Shown here one piece after another: positions 57,525-64,000 of a stretch of 64,000 bases of DNA. This DNA is from Micromonospora lupini (lineage in GTDB: Bacteria; Actinomycetota; Actinomycetes; Mycobacteriales; Micromonosporaceae). The position numbers and the translations under genes are program-made. The stretch covers positions 2,480,001 through 2,544,000 of the forward strand of contig NZ_JAPENL010000001.1 of the NCBI RefSeq assembly GCF_026342015.1, written 5' to 3'. Every line of letters starts with the position of its first letter. Within the stretch, counting starts at the first letter, position 1. Under the pieces are notes generated by a model, which saw nothing but the letters and a program-made list of their open reading frames with translations, had not been told where the DNA came from and did not search any database.

Positions 57525-58255
57525 CTGATGGCCTTCCCGGATCGCGCCCGCTTCGCCCGGCGCAGGAAATCCCAGGTGAACTCCATCTGGAGCACGAAGT
57601 AGACCACAGCGGTCCCTGCGGAGAGCAGAGGCGTCCAGGCGATGTCGGTGCCGTACGTGATCAGGCGATCGGTGCCGACAGCTACGTAGCCAGCGTTGAG
57701 CAGGCCGATCACGACTGATGTCAGGGCCGCAGCCTTGAGCTTCCGGCGACTTTCCAGGTAGGGGTTGGTCGACCCCCAGACCGGCTCCCAGCCTTCGGGG
57801 AACTCCGACGCAAGGGCGTGCAGATAGAGGCTGCGTAGCCGGTTGACCTGGTGCTTCGCCTCGGTCTGCACACGATCGGTCACGACGTATGCCCGCAGGA
57901 CGACAGTGTTCAGAACGCCTGCTGCCAAGGCAGCAGCGTAAATGATCGGCAGTTGCAGGACCGTCCCCACCTGACCTACCGACGAGATCAGCTTCGCCGA
58001 CACCAACGCTCCGGCCACCAGCACGGGTAACGCGAGGATGCGGAGACTGAGTTTGTAGAGATCACGCTCGGCATCCTTGTAGTCGTTGTGCAGGACGAAT
58101 GCCTGTTCGAAGTCGATCAACAGCATCTTGCGGGCCGTCTCGACATCGATTCCCTCATGCTGGGTCTGCTGGCCGGGAGTGCCGACAATAGTTGCGCCCG
58201 ACGGATTCAGCGCATGGCTGAGGACTTGGCGTAGGCGGTCGCGACGAGTCGGCAC
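57521..58255 (-). CDS. Four-helix membrane protein of the accessory cassette
   Basis: 244 residues, no known family recognised. A cytoplasmic N-terminal region of about 70 residues (ETARKMLLIDFEQAFVLHND) leads into a helical pair (LALPVLVAGALVSAKLIS and a second near 100-122), a polar loop with a WGSTNPYLESRRKLKAA region, and a second helical pair near 178-228. The basic C-terminus ends RRAKRARSGKAIR. First gene of the coupled cassette, with a GTG start. A GATAAT at 58292-58297 is a possible -10 element. Confidence 0.65.
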   Translation of the reverse strand: MPTRRDRLRQVLSHALNPSGATIVGTPGQQTQHEGIDVETARKMLLIDFEQAFVLHNDYKDAERDLYKLSLRILALPVLVAGALVSAKLISSVGQVGTVLQLPIIYAAALAAGVLNTVVLRAYVVTDRVQTEAKHQVNRLRSLYLHALASEFPEGWEPVWGSTNPYLESRRKLKAAALTSVVIGLLNAGYVAVGTDRLITYGTDIAWTPLLSAGTAVVYFVLQMEFTWDFLRRAKRARSGKAIR

Positions 58256-58371
58256 AGGCGATCAAGACCCCCGAGAAATCGTGTGTAGGGCATTATCGCG
58301 TGAGCCTTCCGCGAAGCGAACCGTCCTGAAGAGAAGACAAAGCGGGGGACACCGTCGGCGACCGTCACATC

Positions 58372-58389
58372 CCGACGTGAGCACGTCGG
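58372..58389. promoter_or_regulatory. Palindrome CCGACGTG-AG-CACGTCGG
   Basis: 8-bp perfect arms with a 2-base spacer, in the gap between proC and the membrane-protein gene of the cassette. It could be an operator for the cassette promoter or a compact terminator for proC; orientation alone does not decide. Confidence 0.45.
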
Positions 58390-58479
58390 ATCAAATGAGG
58401 GCTATTCCCGGATCCGGATCGGCAACATCGGTGACGGGGCGCAGGGGGAGCCAAAGGAACGCGGCCCGCTCCGCGATCG

Positions 58480-59298
58480 TCAGTCGGCCTGGGCGGCCAG
58501 TTCGCGGGCGCGGTCCCGGGCGGCCTCCAGCGCGGCGAGCAGCGCCGCGCGTACGCCGTGCTTCTCCAGCTCGCGGATCGCGGAGATGGTGGTGCCGGCC
58601 GGCGAGGTGACCGCCTCGCGCAGCTTGACCGGGTGCTCGCCGGAGTCGCGCAGCATCACGGCGGAGCCGATCGCGGTCTGCACGATCAGCTCGTGCGCCA
58701 CCTGCCGGGGCAGCCCGAGCAGGATCCCGGCGTCGATCATGGCTTCGACAAGCAGGTAGAAGTAGGCCGGGCCGGAGCCGGAGAGCGCGGTCACCGCGTC
58801 CTGCTGTGACTCGGGCACCCGGATCGTCTGGCCGAGGGGCTTGAACATCTCCTCGGCCAGGGCGAGGTGCTCGCCGGTGGCGTACGCGCCCGCCGAGATG
58901 GCCGTCATCGCCTGGTCGACGAGCGCCGGGGTGTTGGTCATGACGCGGACCACCGGGGTGCCCTCGGGCAGCCGGCGGTTGAAGAAGCTGGTGGGCAGGC
59001 CGGCGCAGAGCGAGATGACCAGCTTGTCTGCGGGCACCTTGGGGCCGATGTCGTCAAGCAGGGCGGCGGCGTCCTGTGGCTTGACCGAGACCGCGAGCAC
59101 TGCTGCCTCGTCGACGGCGGTCAGGTTGTCGACCACCCGGACGCCGTAGCGGGCGGTCAGCTCCTCGGCACGGGCCGGTCGGCGGGCGGTGGCGAGCAGC
59201 CGCTCCACCGGCCAGCCGGAGCGCAGCAGCCCGGAGAGCATCAGCTCGCCGATCTTGCCCGCGCCGATCACCGCGACCGTGTGCACCCCTGCTGACAT
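58480..59298 (-). CDS. proC: ProC, pyrroline-5-carboxylate reductase
   Basis: Last step of proline synthesis. 272 residues. N-terminal VAVIGAGKIGELMLSGLL binds NADPH. VMTNTPALVDQAMTAIS and the C-terminal signature ALSGSGPAYFYLLVEAMIDA with REAVTSPAGTTISAI are the family hallmarks. ATG 59298 (MSAGVHTV) is preferred; the open frame beyond it reads through an intergenic repeat. Confidence 0.94.
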   Translation of the reverse strand: MSAGVHTVAVIGAGKIGELMLSGLLRSGWPVERLLATARRPARAEELTARYGVRVVDNLTAVDEAAVLAVSVKPQDAAALLDDIGPKVPADKLVISLCAGLPTSFFNRRLPEGTPVVRVMTNTPALVDQAMTAISAGAYATGEHLALAEEMFKPLGQTIRVPESQQDAVTALSGSGPAYFYLLVEAMIDAGILLGLPRQVAHELIVQTAIGSAVMLRDSGEHPVKLREAVTSPAGTTISAIRELEKHGVRAALLAALEAARDRARELAAQAD

Positions 59299-59323
59299 CT
59301 CGGCCGTACCCCCTCGCGTCGTG

Positions 59324-59460
59324 CTGCGGCGCGGCGGGCCGCACGCCCGCTGCGCCGTCGAACGTCGGGTCACGGCGCCGCTGGCCGCTGGCCCGCTGAG
59401 CCGTCGAACGTCGGGTCACGGCGCGGTGCGGCGGTGGGCCGCGTGCGCCGTCGAACGCCG
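59324..59460. repeat. Degenerate 46-bp repeat, three copies, between pfkA and proC
   Basis: A 25-bp core beginning GCCGTCGAACGTCGGGTCAC occurs identically at 59354-59378 and 59400-59424, and partially at 59447-59457. The GC-rich filler between the cores is also similar. It lies in the pfkA-proC gap; frames across it (MTRRSTAQRA) are by-products. Confidence 0.7.
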
Positions 59461-59507
59461 GTGTGCGGCGCGACGACCGCAGGGGTCGCCGCGCCGCCTA
59501 CCGTCGG

Positions 59508-60536
59508 TCAGCTGCCGAAGAAGACCTCGGCCTCTTCGTACCGCTCCAGCGGCACGGTCTTCAGCTCGCGGGTGGCCTCCACGAGGGGCACCCGGACGAT
59601 GTCGGTGCTCTGCATCGCGACCATCTTGCCCCAGTCGCCGTCGTTGACGGCGTCGATGGCCTGCAGGCCCAGGCGGGTGGCGAGCACCCGGTCGAAGGCG
59701 GTCGGGGTGCCACCGCGCTGGATGTGGCCCAGCACCACGGTGCGGGCCTCCTTGCCGGTCTTGGCCTCCAACTGCTCGGCCAGCCACTGGCCGATGCCGC
59801 CGAGGCGGACGTGGCCGAACGAGTCCAGCTCCTGGTTGGCGAGCACCATCTGACCGTCCAGCGGCTGGGCGCCCTCGGCGACCACCACGATCGGGGCGTA
59901 CTGGTGCTGGAAGCGCTTCTCGACGTAGCCGGCCACCTGGTCGACGTCGAACTGCCGCTCGGGCAGCAGGATCACGTTGGCGCCGCCGGCCAGGCCGGCG
60001 TGCAGGGCGATCCAGCCGGCGTGCCGGCCCATGACCTCGACGACGAGGGTGCGGTGGTGGCTCTCCGCGGTGGTGTGCAGCCGGTCGATGGCCTCCATCG
60101 CGATGTTGACAGCGGTGTCGAAGCCGAAGGTGTAGTCGGTGGCGCCCAGGTCGTTGTCGATGGTCTTCGGCACGCCGACCACGTGCACGCCCAGCTCGTA
60201 GAGCTTGGTGGCCACGCCGAGGGTGTCCTCGCCGCCGATCGCGATGAGCGCGTCGACGCCCTGGGTGGCGAGGTTGTCCTTGATCCGCTCGACGCCGTTC
60301 TCGATCTTGAACGGGTTGGTGCGGGACGAGCCGAGGATGGTGCCGCCGCGGGGCAGGATGCCGCGGACGTCCGCGATGCCCAGGGGACGGGACAGACCCT
60401 CCAGCGGGCCCTTCCAACCGTCCCGGAAGCCCACGAATTCGTGACCGTAGGTGGCGACGCCCTTGCGGACCACCGCCCGGATGACCGCGTTGAGTCCCGG
60501 GCAGTCGCCGCCGCCGGTGAGCACGCCGATACGCAT
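59508..60536 (-). CDS. pfkA: 6-phosphofructokinase, probably PPi-dependent
   Basis: 342 residues from ATG 60536 (MRIGVLTGGGDCPGLNA). The phosphate-donor site reads GGEDT, giving Asp where ATP enzymes have Gly104, and the active-site loop reads PKTIDND, giving Lys where ATP enzymes have Gly124. This Asp/Lys pair is the known signature of pyrophosphate-dependent enzymes, as in Amycolatopsis and Actinoplanes. It would act reversibly between glycolysis and gluconeogenesis. AGGAGG lies 11 bases ahead. Confidence 0.9.
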   Translation of the reverse strand: MRIGVLTGGGDCPGLNAVIRAVVRKGVATYGHEFVGFRDGWKGPLEGLSRPLGIADVRGILPRGGTILGSSRTNPFKIENGVERIKDNLATQGVDALIAIGGEDTLGVATKLYELGVHVVGVPKTIDNDLGATDYTFGFDTAVNIAMEAIDRLHTTAESHHRTLVVEVMGRHAGWIALHAGLAGGANVILLPERQFDVDQVAGYVEKRFQHQYAPIVVVAEGAQPLDGQMVLANQELDSFGHVRLGGIGQWLAEQLEAKTGKEARTVVLGHIQRGGTPTAFDRVLATRLGLQAIDAVNDGDWGKMVAMQSTDIVRVPLVEATRELKTVPLERYEEAEVFFGS

Positions 60537-60694
60537 GATCCGCTCATCCTCCTGGAGCATCAGGTAAAGCCCGATATGCCCCAGGGTATGTGTCAGGTCA
60601 GACCATCGGCGCCATTGCCGGCCCGGGGCGGGCCGTCACTGCGCACTGTAGTCGGCCTACCTGCGCGACGACAGCGCGCCCCGGGGGGCGAGGG

Positions 60695-61198
60695 TCAGTA
60701 GGTCACCTCGTGGTTCTCGCCGACGGCCGACGGGTGACCCGTGACGGCGGCCTTCGCGAACCCGAGCAGGTTGACCACGGTGCTGCTGGGCGAGTCCCAG
60801 TACTCGGCGGAGCTGGCGTGCACCTTGAGCAGGGTCAGGCCGGGCGTGTCCAGTCCGTCCGGAAACCAGGTCTTGAGCAGCGGGTTCCACAGCCGCTTGG
60901 CGCGCTCGGCGTCGAAGCCCTCGCTGGCGGTGCCCGAGACCGACACCCAGGCGTTGTGCCTCTGGTCCGAGAAGGCGACGTTGACCTCCGGGTTCACCCG
61001 GATCTGGCGCACCTTGGCCGAGTCGTCGTACGCGAAGAACCACAGGTCGCCGTCGAACTCGGCCTCCTGCAGCCCCATCGGCCGGCTCACCTGCCGCCCG
61101 TCCAGCGCGATAGTGGTGAGCATGCAGATCCGGGCGGCGCGGACCAGCTCGGTGACCCGCGTCCGGGCCTCGGTGACGCTTGTCGGATCGTTGCTCAT
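60695..61198 (-). CDS. PPOX-class FMN-binding split-barrel protein (general stress protein 26-like)
   Basis: 167 residues. Pyridoxamine-phosphate-oxidase-like fold: MLTTIALDGRQVSRPMGLQ, DLWFFAYDDSAKVRQI and NVAFSDQRHNAWVSVSGTA. Members bind FMN, F420 or heme; the cofactor is not decided here. ATG 61198 with GGGAGA upstream. Confidence 0.85.
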   Translation of the reverse strand: MSNDPTSVTEARTRVTELVRAARICMLTTIALDGRQVSRPMGLQEAEFDGDLWFFAYDDSAKVRQIRVNPEVNVAFSDQRHNAWVSVSGTASEGFDAERAKRLWNPLLKTWFPDGLDTPGLTLLKVHASSAEYWDSPSSTVVNLLGFAKAAVTGHPSAVGENHEVTY

Positions 61199-61275
61199 GG
61201 CGGTCTCCCTCGGCTCGACTGGTCGAACCGATGCCCGGGACAGAACCGGCCAAACCTGCAAACGTACGACGACTC

Positions 61276-61773
61276 TCAGCGCGCCGTCATCGCCCGCCAG
61301 CGCGCCAGGTTGTGCCGGGCGTCGACAAGGGCGTCGTGCCGGGCCGCGTCCGCGTCCGGCAGCGTCGGCCGGCCCCTGTCGTCCCAGAGCTGCCGCAGGT
61401 CCTTGGTGAACCGGGGGATCTCCCGGGGCAGCGCCGGCATCGCCCCCCAGAGCTGGGCGAGGACGACGTGGTCGTACGCCGCGTACCAGGCCCACAGCTC
61501 CAACTGCTCCCCCGGCCGGTCCCGGACCGGCTCCATGAGGAAGTCGTACAGGTCGTCACGGATGCGCTCCCGGGAACGCCAGGAACGGTCCGCCGGCGAC
61601 GGCAGCCTGTCCAGCACGTTGCGCCGGACCCAGGGCACGGCGCGGGAGTCGTCGAACTCGGTGGAGACCGCGTAGAACTCGCGGCCGTACTCGTCGACGA
61701 CACCTATCGAGACGAGGTCGACGGTCCGGCCGTCCTCGATGAACTCGCAGTCGTAGAAATAGCGGTACACCAT
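61276..61773 (-). CDS. RNase AS-like 3'-5' exoribonuclease (Rv2179c family)
   Basis: 165 residues. DEDD-type nuclease: the first acidic pair is in YRYFYDCEFIEDG, and the last motif is ARHDALVDARHNLARW. Close in length and pattern to M. tuberculosis Rv2179c (RNase AS), which degrades adenylate-containing RNA. ATG 61773 begins the conserved part; ATG 61782 is possible. Confidence 0.86.
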   Translation of the reverse strand: MVYRYFYDCEFIEDGRTVDLVSIGVVDEYGREFYAVSTEFDDSRAVPWVRRNVLDRLPSPADRSWRSRERIRDDLYDFLMEPVRDRPGEQLELWAWYAAYDHVVLAQLWGAMPALPREIPRFTKDLRQLWDDRGRPTLPDADAARHDALVDARHNLARWRAMTAR

Positions 61774-62080
61774 TCCGGCCATCCTCGCCCACCGCCGGCC
61801 GGCGACACCCGGCGGGGGCCGGGTGCGACCCACTGCCGGTCCGCCGCGGACCAGCGGCGACCCGGGCCGCCGACCTGCGACCAAGGGCCCGGGCAGGGGG
61901 TACGTCGCAGCTCGCGACGGTCACGGAAGTGCTTCGAGGGGTGTACAGCAAGCGACCGGACCGTCATGATCTGATGTGTACCGCTACCGGACGCCGAATC
62001 GGTGTCAGTTCACCTTGTCAGGGCCATCAGGTTCACCCGGTGAGCGATTGTGTGGTCCATGACCGTGGAGGGGTTGGGCC
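61774..62080. other. Divergent intergenic region RNase AS/crp
   Basis: 307 bases. No structure stands out. A loose direct repeat of TCAGTTCACC/TCAGGTTCACC near 62005-62038 could be regulatory for crp, but I cannot assign promoters. Confidence 0.4.
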
Positions 62081-62773
62081 GTGGAGATGCGCCTGCCGGA
62101 GCCGGGTGACGCGCTCACGGGTGTCGAGATGTTCGCCGGGCTGGAGCCCGAGGTGCGCCAGCGTGTCATCGCGGCCGCGGTGCCGCGGACGTACCGCAAG
62201 GGTCAGTTGCTCTTCGTGGAGAACGACCCGGGCGAGTCGCTGATCGTGCTGCGCCGCGGCGCGGTCGCCGTCTTCCGCACCGCGCCGACCGGCGAGCGGG
62301 CGGTGCTGTCGGTGATCCGTCCCCCGGACGTGCTCGGCGAGGTCTCCCTACTCGACGCCTCCACCAGGTCCGCGTCGGCCGAGGCCATCGAGGACTGCGC
62401 GGCGCTCGCCCTCTCCCGGGGCGCGTTCATGGAGCTGGTGCACTCCAACCCGCGCATCCTGGACGCGGTGATGCGCTCGCTGGGCGGCCTGATCCGTCGC
62501 CTCACCGAGCAGAACGCCGACCACGTCTTCCTCGACCTGCCTGGCCGGGTCGCCAAGACACTGGTCCGGCTGGCCGGCGAGAGCCAGGCCCCGATGATCA
62601 CGATCGAGCTCAACCAGAGCCAGCTCGCCGAGATGGCGGGCGGTTCCCGTCAGAGCGTCAACCAGGCCATCGGCTCCTTCGCGAGTCGCGGCTGGCTGCG
62701 CACCGAGGGCCGCCGGATCGTGGTGACCGACGTGGCCGCGCTGCGCCGCCGCGCCGGCATGAACGACCGCTGA
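62081..62773 (+). CDS. Crp/Fnr-family transcription regulator
   Basis: 230 residues. N-terminal cyclic-nucleotide-binding fold with the cassette GEVSLLDASTRSASAEA, then a C-terminal winged helix (SQLAEMAGGSRQSVNQAIGS). It resembles mycobacterial Crp (Rv3676). GTG 62081 has GGAGGGG six bases ahead. No Fe-S cysteines are seen, so a cAMP-responsive type is more likely than Fnr. An adenylate cyclase gene lies 470 bases downstream. Confidence 0.9.
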   Translation: MEMRLPEPGDALTGVEMFAGLEPEVRQRVIAAAVPRTYRKGQLLFVENDPGESLIVLRRGAVAVFRTAPTGERAVLSVIRPPDVLGEVSLLDASTRSASAEAIEDCAALALSRGAFMELVHSNPRILDAVMRSLGGLIRRLTEQNADHVFLDLPGRVAKTLVRLAGESQAPMITIELNQSQLAEMAGGSRQSVNQAIGSFASRGWLRTEGRRIVVTDVAALRRRAGMNDR

Positions 62774-62831
62774 GCAGCGCCGACGCGAACGAGCGCCGAG
62801 CCGAGCCGACGCGGTGGCACGACCTGGACAT

Positions 62832-62869
62832 GACACGGCCGGGTCGCCCGTGGGCGGCCCGGCCGTGTC
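62832..62869. terminator. 12-bp hairpin between crp and the small gene
   Basis: GACACGGCCGGG (62832-62843) and its perfect complement at 62858-62869 with a 14-base loop, between converging genes; probable bidirectional terminator. Confidence 0.7.
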
Positions 62870-62890
62870 GTCGCGTCACCGAGGCGTGGT

Positions 62891-63088
62891 TCAGACTCCC
62901 GGGCTGCCCGGGCCGGCCCACTTGTCCGGGCCCTTGCCCTCGCCGCCCGGGCCGTGGGACTGCTCGCTGACGATGCCCTCGGCCTGGAGCGTGGCCAGCG
63001 TGGCGGCGTCGACGTCCACCGAGTCGCCCGCGGAGTGGCTGACCCCGTTGCCGTCGGTCCAGTCGCTCTCCAGCTTGACGTACACCAT
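62891..63088 (-). CDS. Small conserved-looking protein, 65 residues
   Basis: MVYVKLESDWTDGNGVSHSA, then GDSVDVDAATLATLQAEGIV and a Gly/Pro-rich tail. Acidic, no cysteines, no membrane segment, no known domain. ATG 63088 has GGGGAGAGG just upstream, which supports expression. The reading to 63169 includes intergenic sequence. Confidence 0.65.
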   Translation of the reverse strand: MVYVKLESDWTDGNGVSHSAGDSVDVDAATLATLQAEGIVSEQSHGPGGEGKGPDKWAGPGSPGV

Positions 63089-63123
63089 TGACCTCTCCCC
63101 CTCTGGTCGCTGATCGAAGATGT

Positions 63124-63215
63124 GGCGGACTGAATGTAGTCCGCCGGAGCACTTGTGGACTGTCCACAAACCAACAGGCCGGTACCTGACACAAGCCGAG
63201 AGGCCGGTACCTGAC
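63124..63215. promoter_or_regulatory. Cluster of palindromes and direct repeats before the cyclase gene
   Basis: GGCGGACT-N6-AGTCCGCC (63124-63145), TTGTGGAC-T-GTCCACAA (63153-63169), and AGGCCGGTACCTGAC twice (63176-63190 and 63201-63215), all in the 150-base gap between the small gene and the cyclase gene. They look like operators for one or both divergent promoters. Confidence 0.45.
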
Positions 63216-63240
63216 GGGCGCGCGGGCGTGGATACTCCCT

Positions 63241-64000
63241 GTGACGGGACGACGGGGGGCGTCGGGCCCGGTTCGCCATGGAGGGTGTGTCATCGCCGCG
63301 CAGTGTGGGCGCTGTGGACGCACGGCCGCCGACGGTGACCGCTTCTGCGGTGGCTGCGGCGCCGAGCTGGGTGCCGTCTGCCCGCACTGCCTGCGCCCGC
63401 TCGCCTCGGACGTCACGTTCTGCACCTCGTGCGGGTCACCCCGGCCGGGCACGGACCGGGCGGCCGCCGCCACCCCGCAGGAGGACCGCCGCCGGGTGAG
63501 CGTGCTCTTCGTCGACCTCATCGACTTCACCCCGTACGTCGAGCGGGCCGACCCGGAGCAGGTCCGCGGCATGCAGACCGGCTTCTTCTCGGCGGCCCGC
63601 CGGGTGGTCGGCCAGTACGGCGGGGTGGTGGAGAAGTACATCGGTGACGCGGTGATGGCGTTGTTCGGGGCGCCCATCGCCACCGAGACCGACGCGCTGC
63701 GCTGTGTCCGGGCCGGCCTGGAGCTGCAACGGGTGCTCACCCGGTTCGCGCCGACGGGCAGCACGGAGATGCGGTTCCGGGTGGGGGTGGCGACCGGGGA
63801 GGCCCTCGTCGACGTGGCCGCCGCCCGTGACGGCGGCCAGGCGATCGTGGCCGGCGACGTGGTGAACACCGCCTCCCGGATGCAGTCGGTCGCGCCACCG
63901 GGCGGGGTGCTGGTGTGCGGCACCACGCATGCGCTGACCAGGGACACGATCCGCTACGAGGAGCAGCCCCCGGTCACCCTGCGCGGCCGGTCGTCGCCGA
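63241..64000 (+). CDS. Class III adenylate/guanylate cyclase with zinc-ribbon N-terminus (cut by window edge)
   Basis: About 253 codons visible; the gene continues past 64000. Two CxxC zinc-ribbon knuckle pairs come first (QCGRCG/FCGGCG, then CPHC/CTSCG), followed by a class III cyclase domain. Metal Asp residues are in LFVDLIDFT, and EKYIGDAVMALFG and GDVVNTASRMQ carry the substrate and transition-state residues. Such proteins usually continue into AAA/TPR signalling regions. The only canonical in-frame start is GTG 63241, without a ribosome binding site. A strong GGAGGGTG at 63280 instead precedes an in-frame ATC. Confidence 0.82.
   Translation, partial: MTGRRGASGPVRHGGCVIAAQCGRCGRTAADGDRFCGGCGAELGAVCPHCLRPLASDVTFCTSCGSPRPGTDRAAAATPQEDRRRVSVLFVDLIDFTPYVERADPEQVRGMQTGFFSAARRVVGQYGGVVEKYIGDAVMALFGAPIATETDALRCVRAGLELQRVLTRFAPTGSTEMRFRVGVATGEALVDVAAARDGGQAIVAGDVVNTASRMQSVAPPGGVLVCGTTHALTRDTIRYEEQPPVTLRGRSSP

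Noticed and set aside
55860..58480. Integrated mobile element carrying the Nudix cassette
   Set aside because: Codon use is atypical, but no integrase, transposase, tRNA target or flanking direct repeats were found; transfer remains possible but unproven.
63153..63169. DnaA box or replication origin
   Set aside because: Only one TGTCCACA-like match within a palindrome, no cluster of boxes and no dnaA or dnaN nearby.

Overview
The window comes from a high-GC actinobacterium, most likely Micromonospora or a close relative in the Micromonosporaceae. This is inferred from the uniformly GC-rich codon use, the frequent GTG starts and ATGA/GTGA gene overlaps, a meso-diaminopimelate-type MurE, a MurT/GatD pair, a SAV_6107-type HEPN gene beside imuA', an F420-type oxidoreductase and a mycobacterial-type gene order. 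The order dcw cluster, then metF, idsA, Rv2175c-like, pknL, aroG and RNase AS parallels the Rv2154c to Rv2179c stretch of Mycobacterium tuberculosis, with insertions. No tRNA, rRNA, CRISPR array, insertion sequence or integrase was found.

Layout. 1-9.6 kb: division and cell wall (dcw) operon on the minus strand (mraZ, rsmH, ftsL-like, pbpB, murE, murF, mraY, ftsW cut by the window edge), with MraZ-type boxes in front and no murD between mraY and ftsW. 9.9-12.5 kb: divergent murT-gatD and a TVP38-type membrane gene. 12.7-15.9 kb: leuS behind a probable leader-peptide attenuator. 16-21 kb: moxR, DUF58 and transglutaminase operon. 21.2-25.2 kb: DUF3040, dinB, a phosphodiesterase, a methyltransferase and a small ORF. 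25.3-32.2 kb: SOS mutasome (HEPN, imuA', imuB, dnaE2) with two LexA boxes and a long structured leader. 32.3-37.6 kb: a translationally coupled carotenoid-tailoring run. 37.7-47.1 kb: CDP-alcohol phosphatidyltransferase, metF, XRE regulator, polyprenyl synthase, Rv2175c-like, PASTA kinase, endonuclease IV, threonine aldolase and DAHP synthase. 47.2-55.8 kb: lipoprotein, chitinase, peroxidase, oxidoreductase, mannosyltransferase-like, methyltransferase, DUF4397 protein with class F sortase, and DUF2203. 55.9-58.3 kb: a lower-GC three-gene accessory cassette. 58.5-64 kb: proC, PPi-type pfkA, PPOX protein, RNase AS, crp and a partial adenylate cyclase.

Most genes form recognisable modules: peptidoglycan precursor synthesis and its amidation (mur genes with murT/gatD), damage-induced mutagenesis (dinB, imuA'B, dnaE2), carotenoid modification, Ser/Thr-kinase control of a DNA-binding protein (pknL with the Rv2175c homologue), and surface anchoring (sortase with a DUF4397 protein).

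The most unusual item is the tightly coupled, atypical-codon cassette at 55.9-58.3 kb: a four-helix membrane protein, a protein that looks like a degenerate isoprenoid-diphosphate-synthase fold, and a Nudix hydrolase. Other points of interest are the leuS attenuator, the structured leader between the LexA boxes and the HEPN gene, several repeat arrays (a 21-unit GGCGC-type array, 22-bp repeats before the peroxidase, 9- and 15-bp repeats before dnaE2), and palindromes shared between distant intergenic regions.
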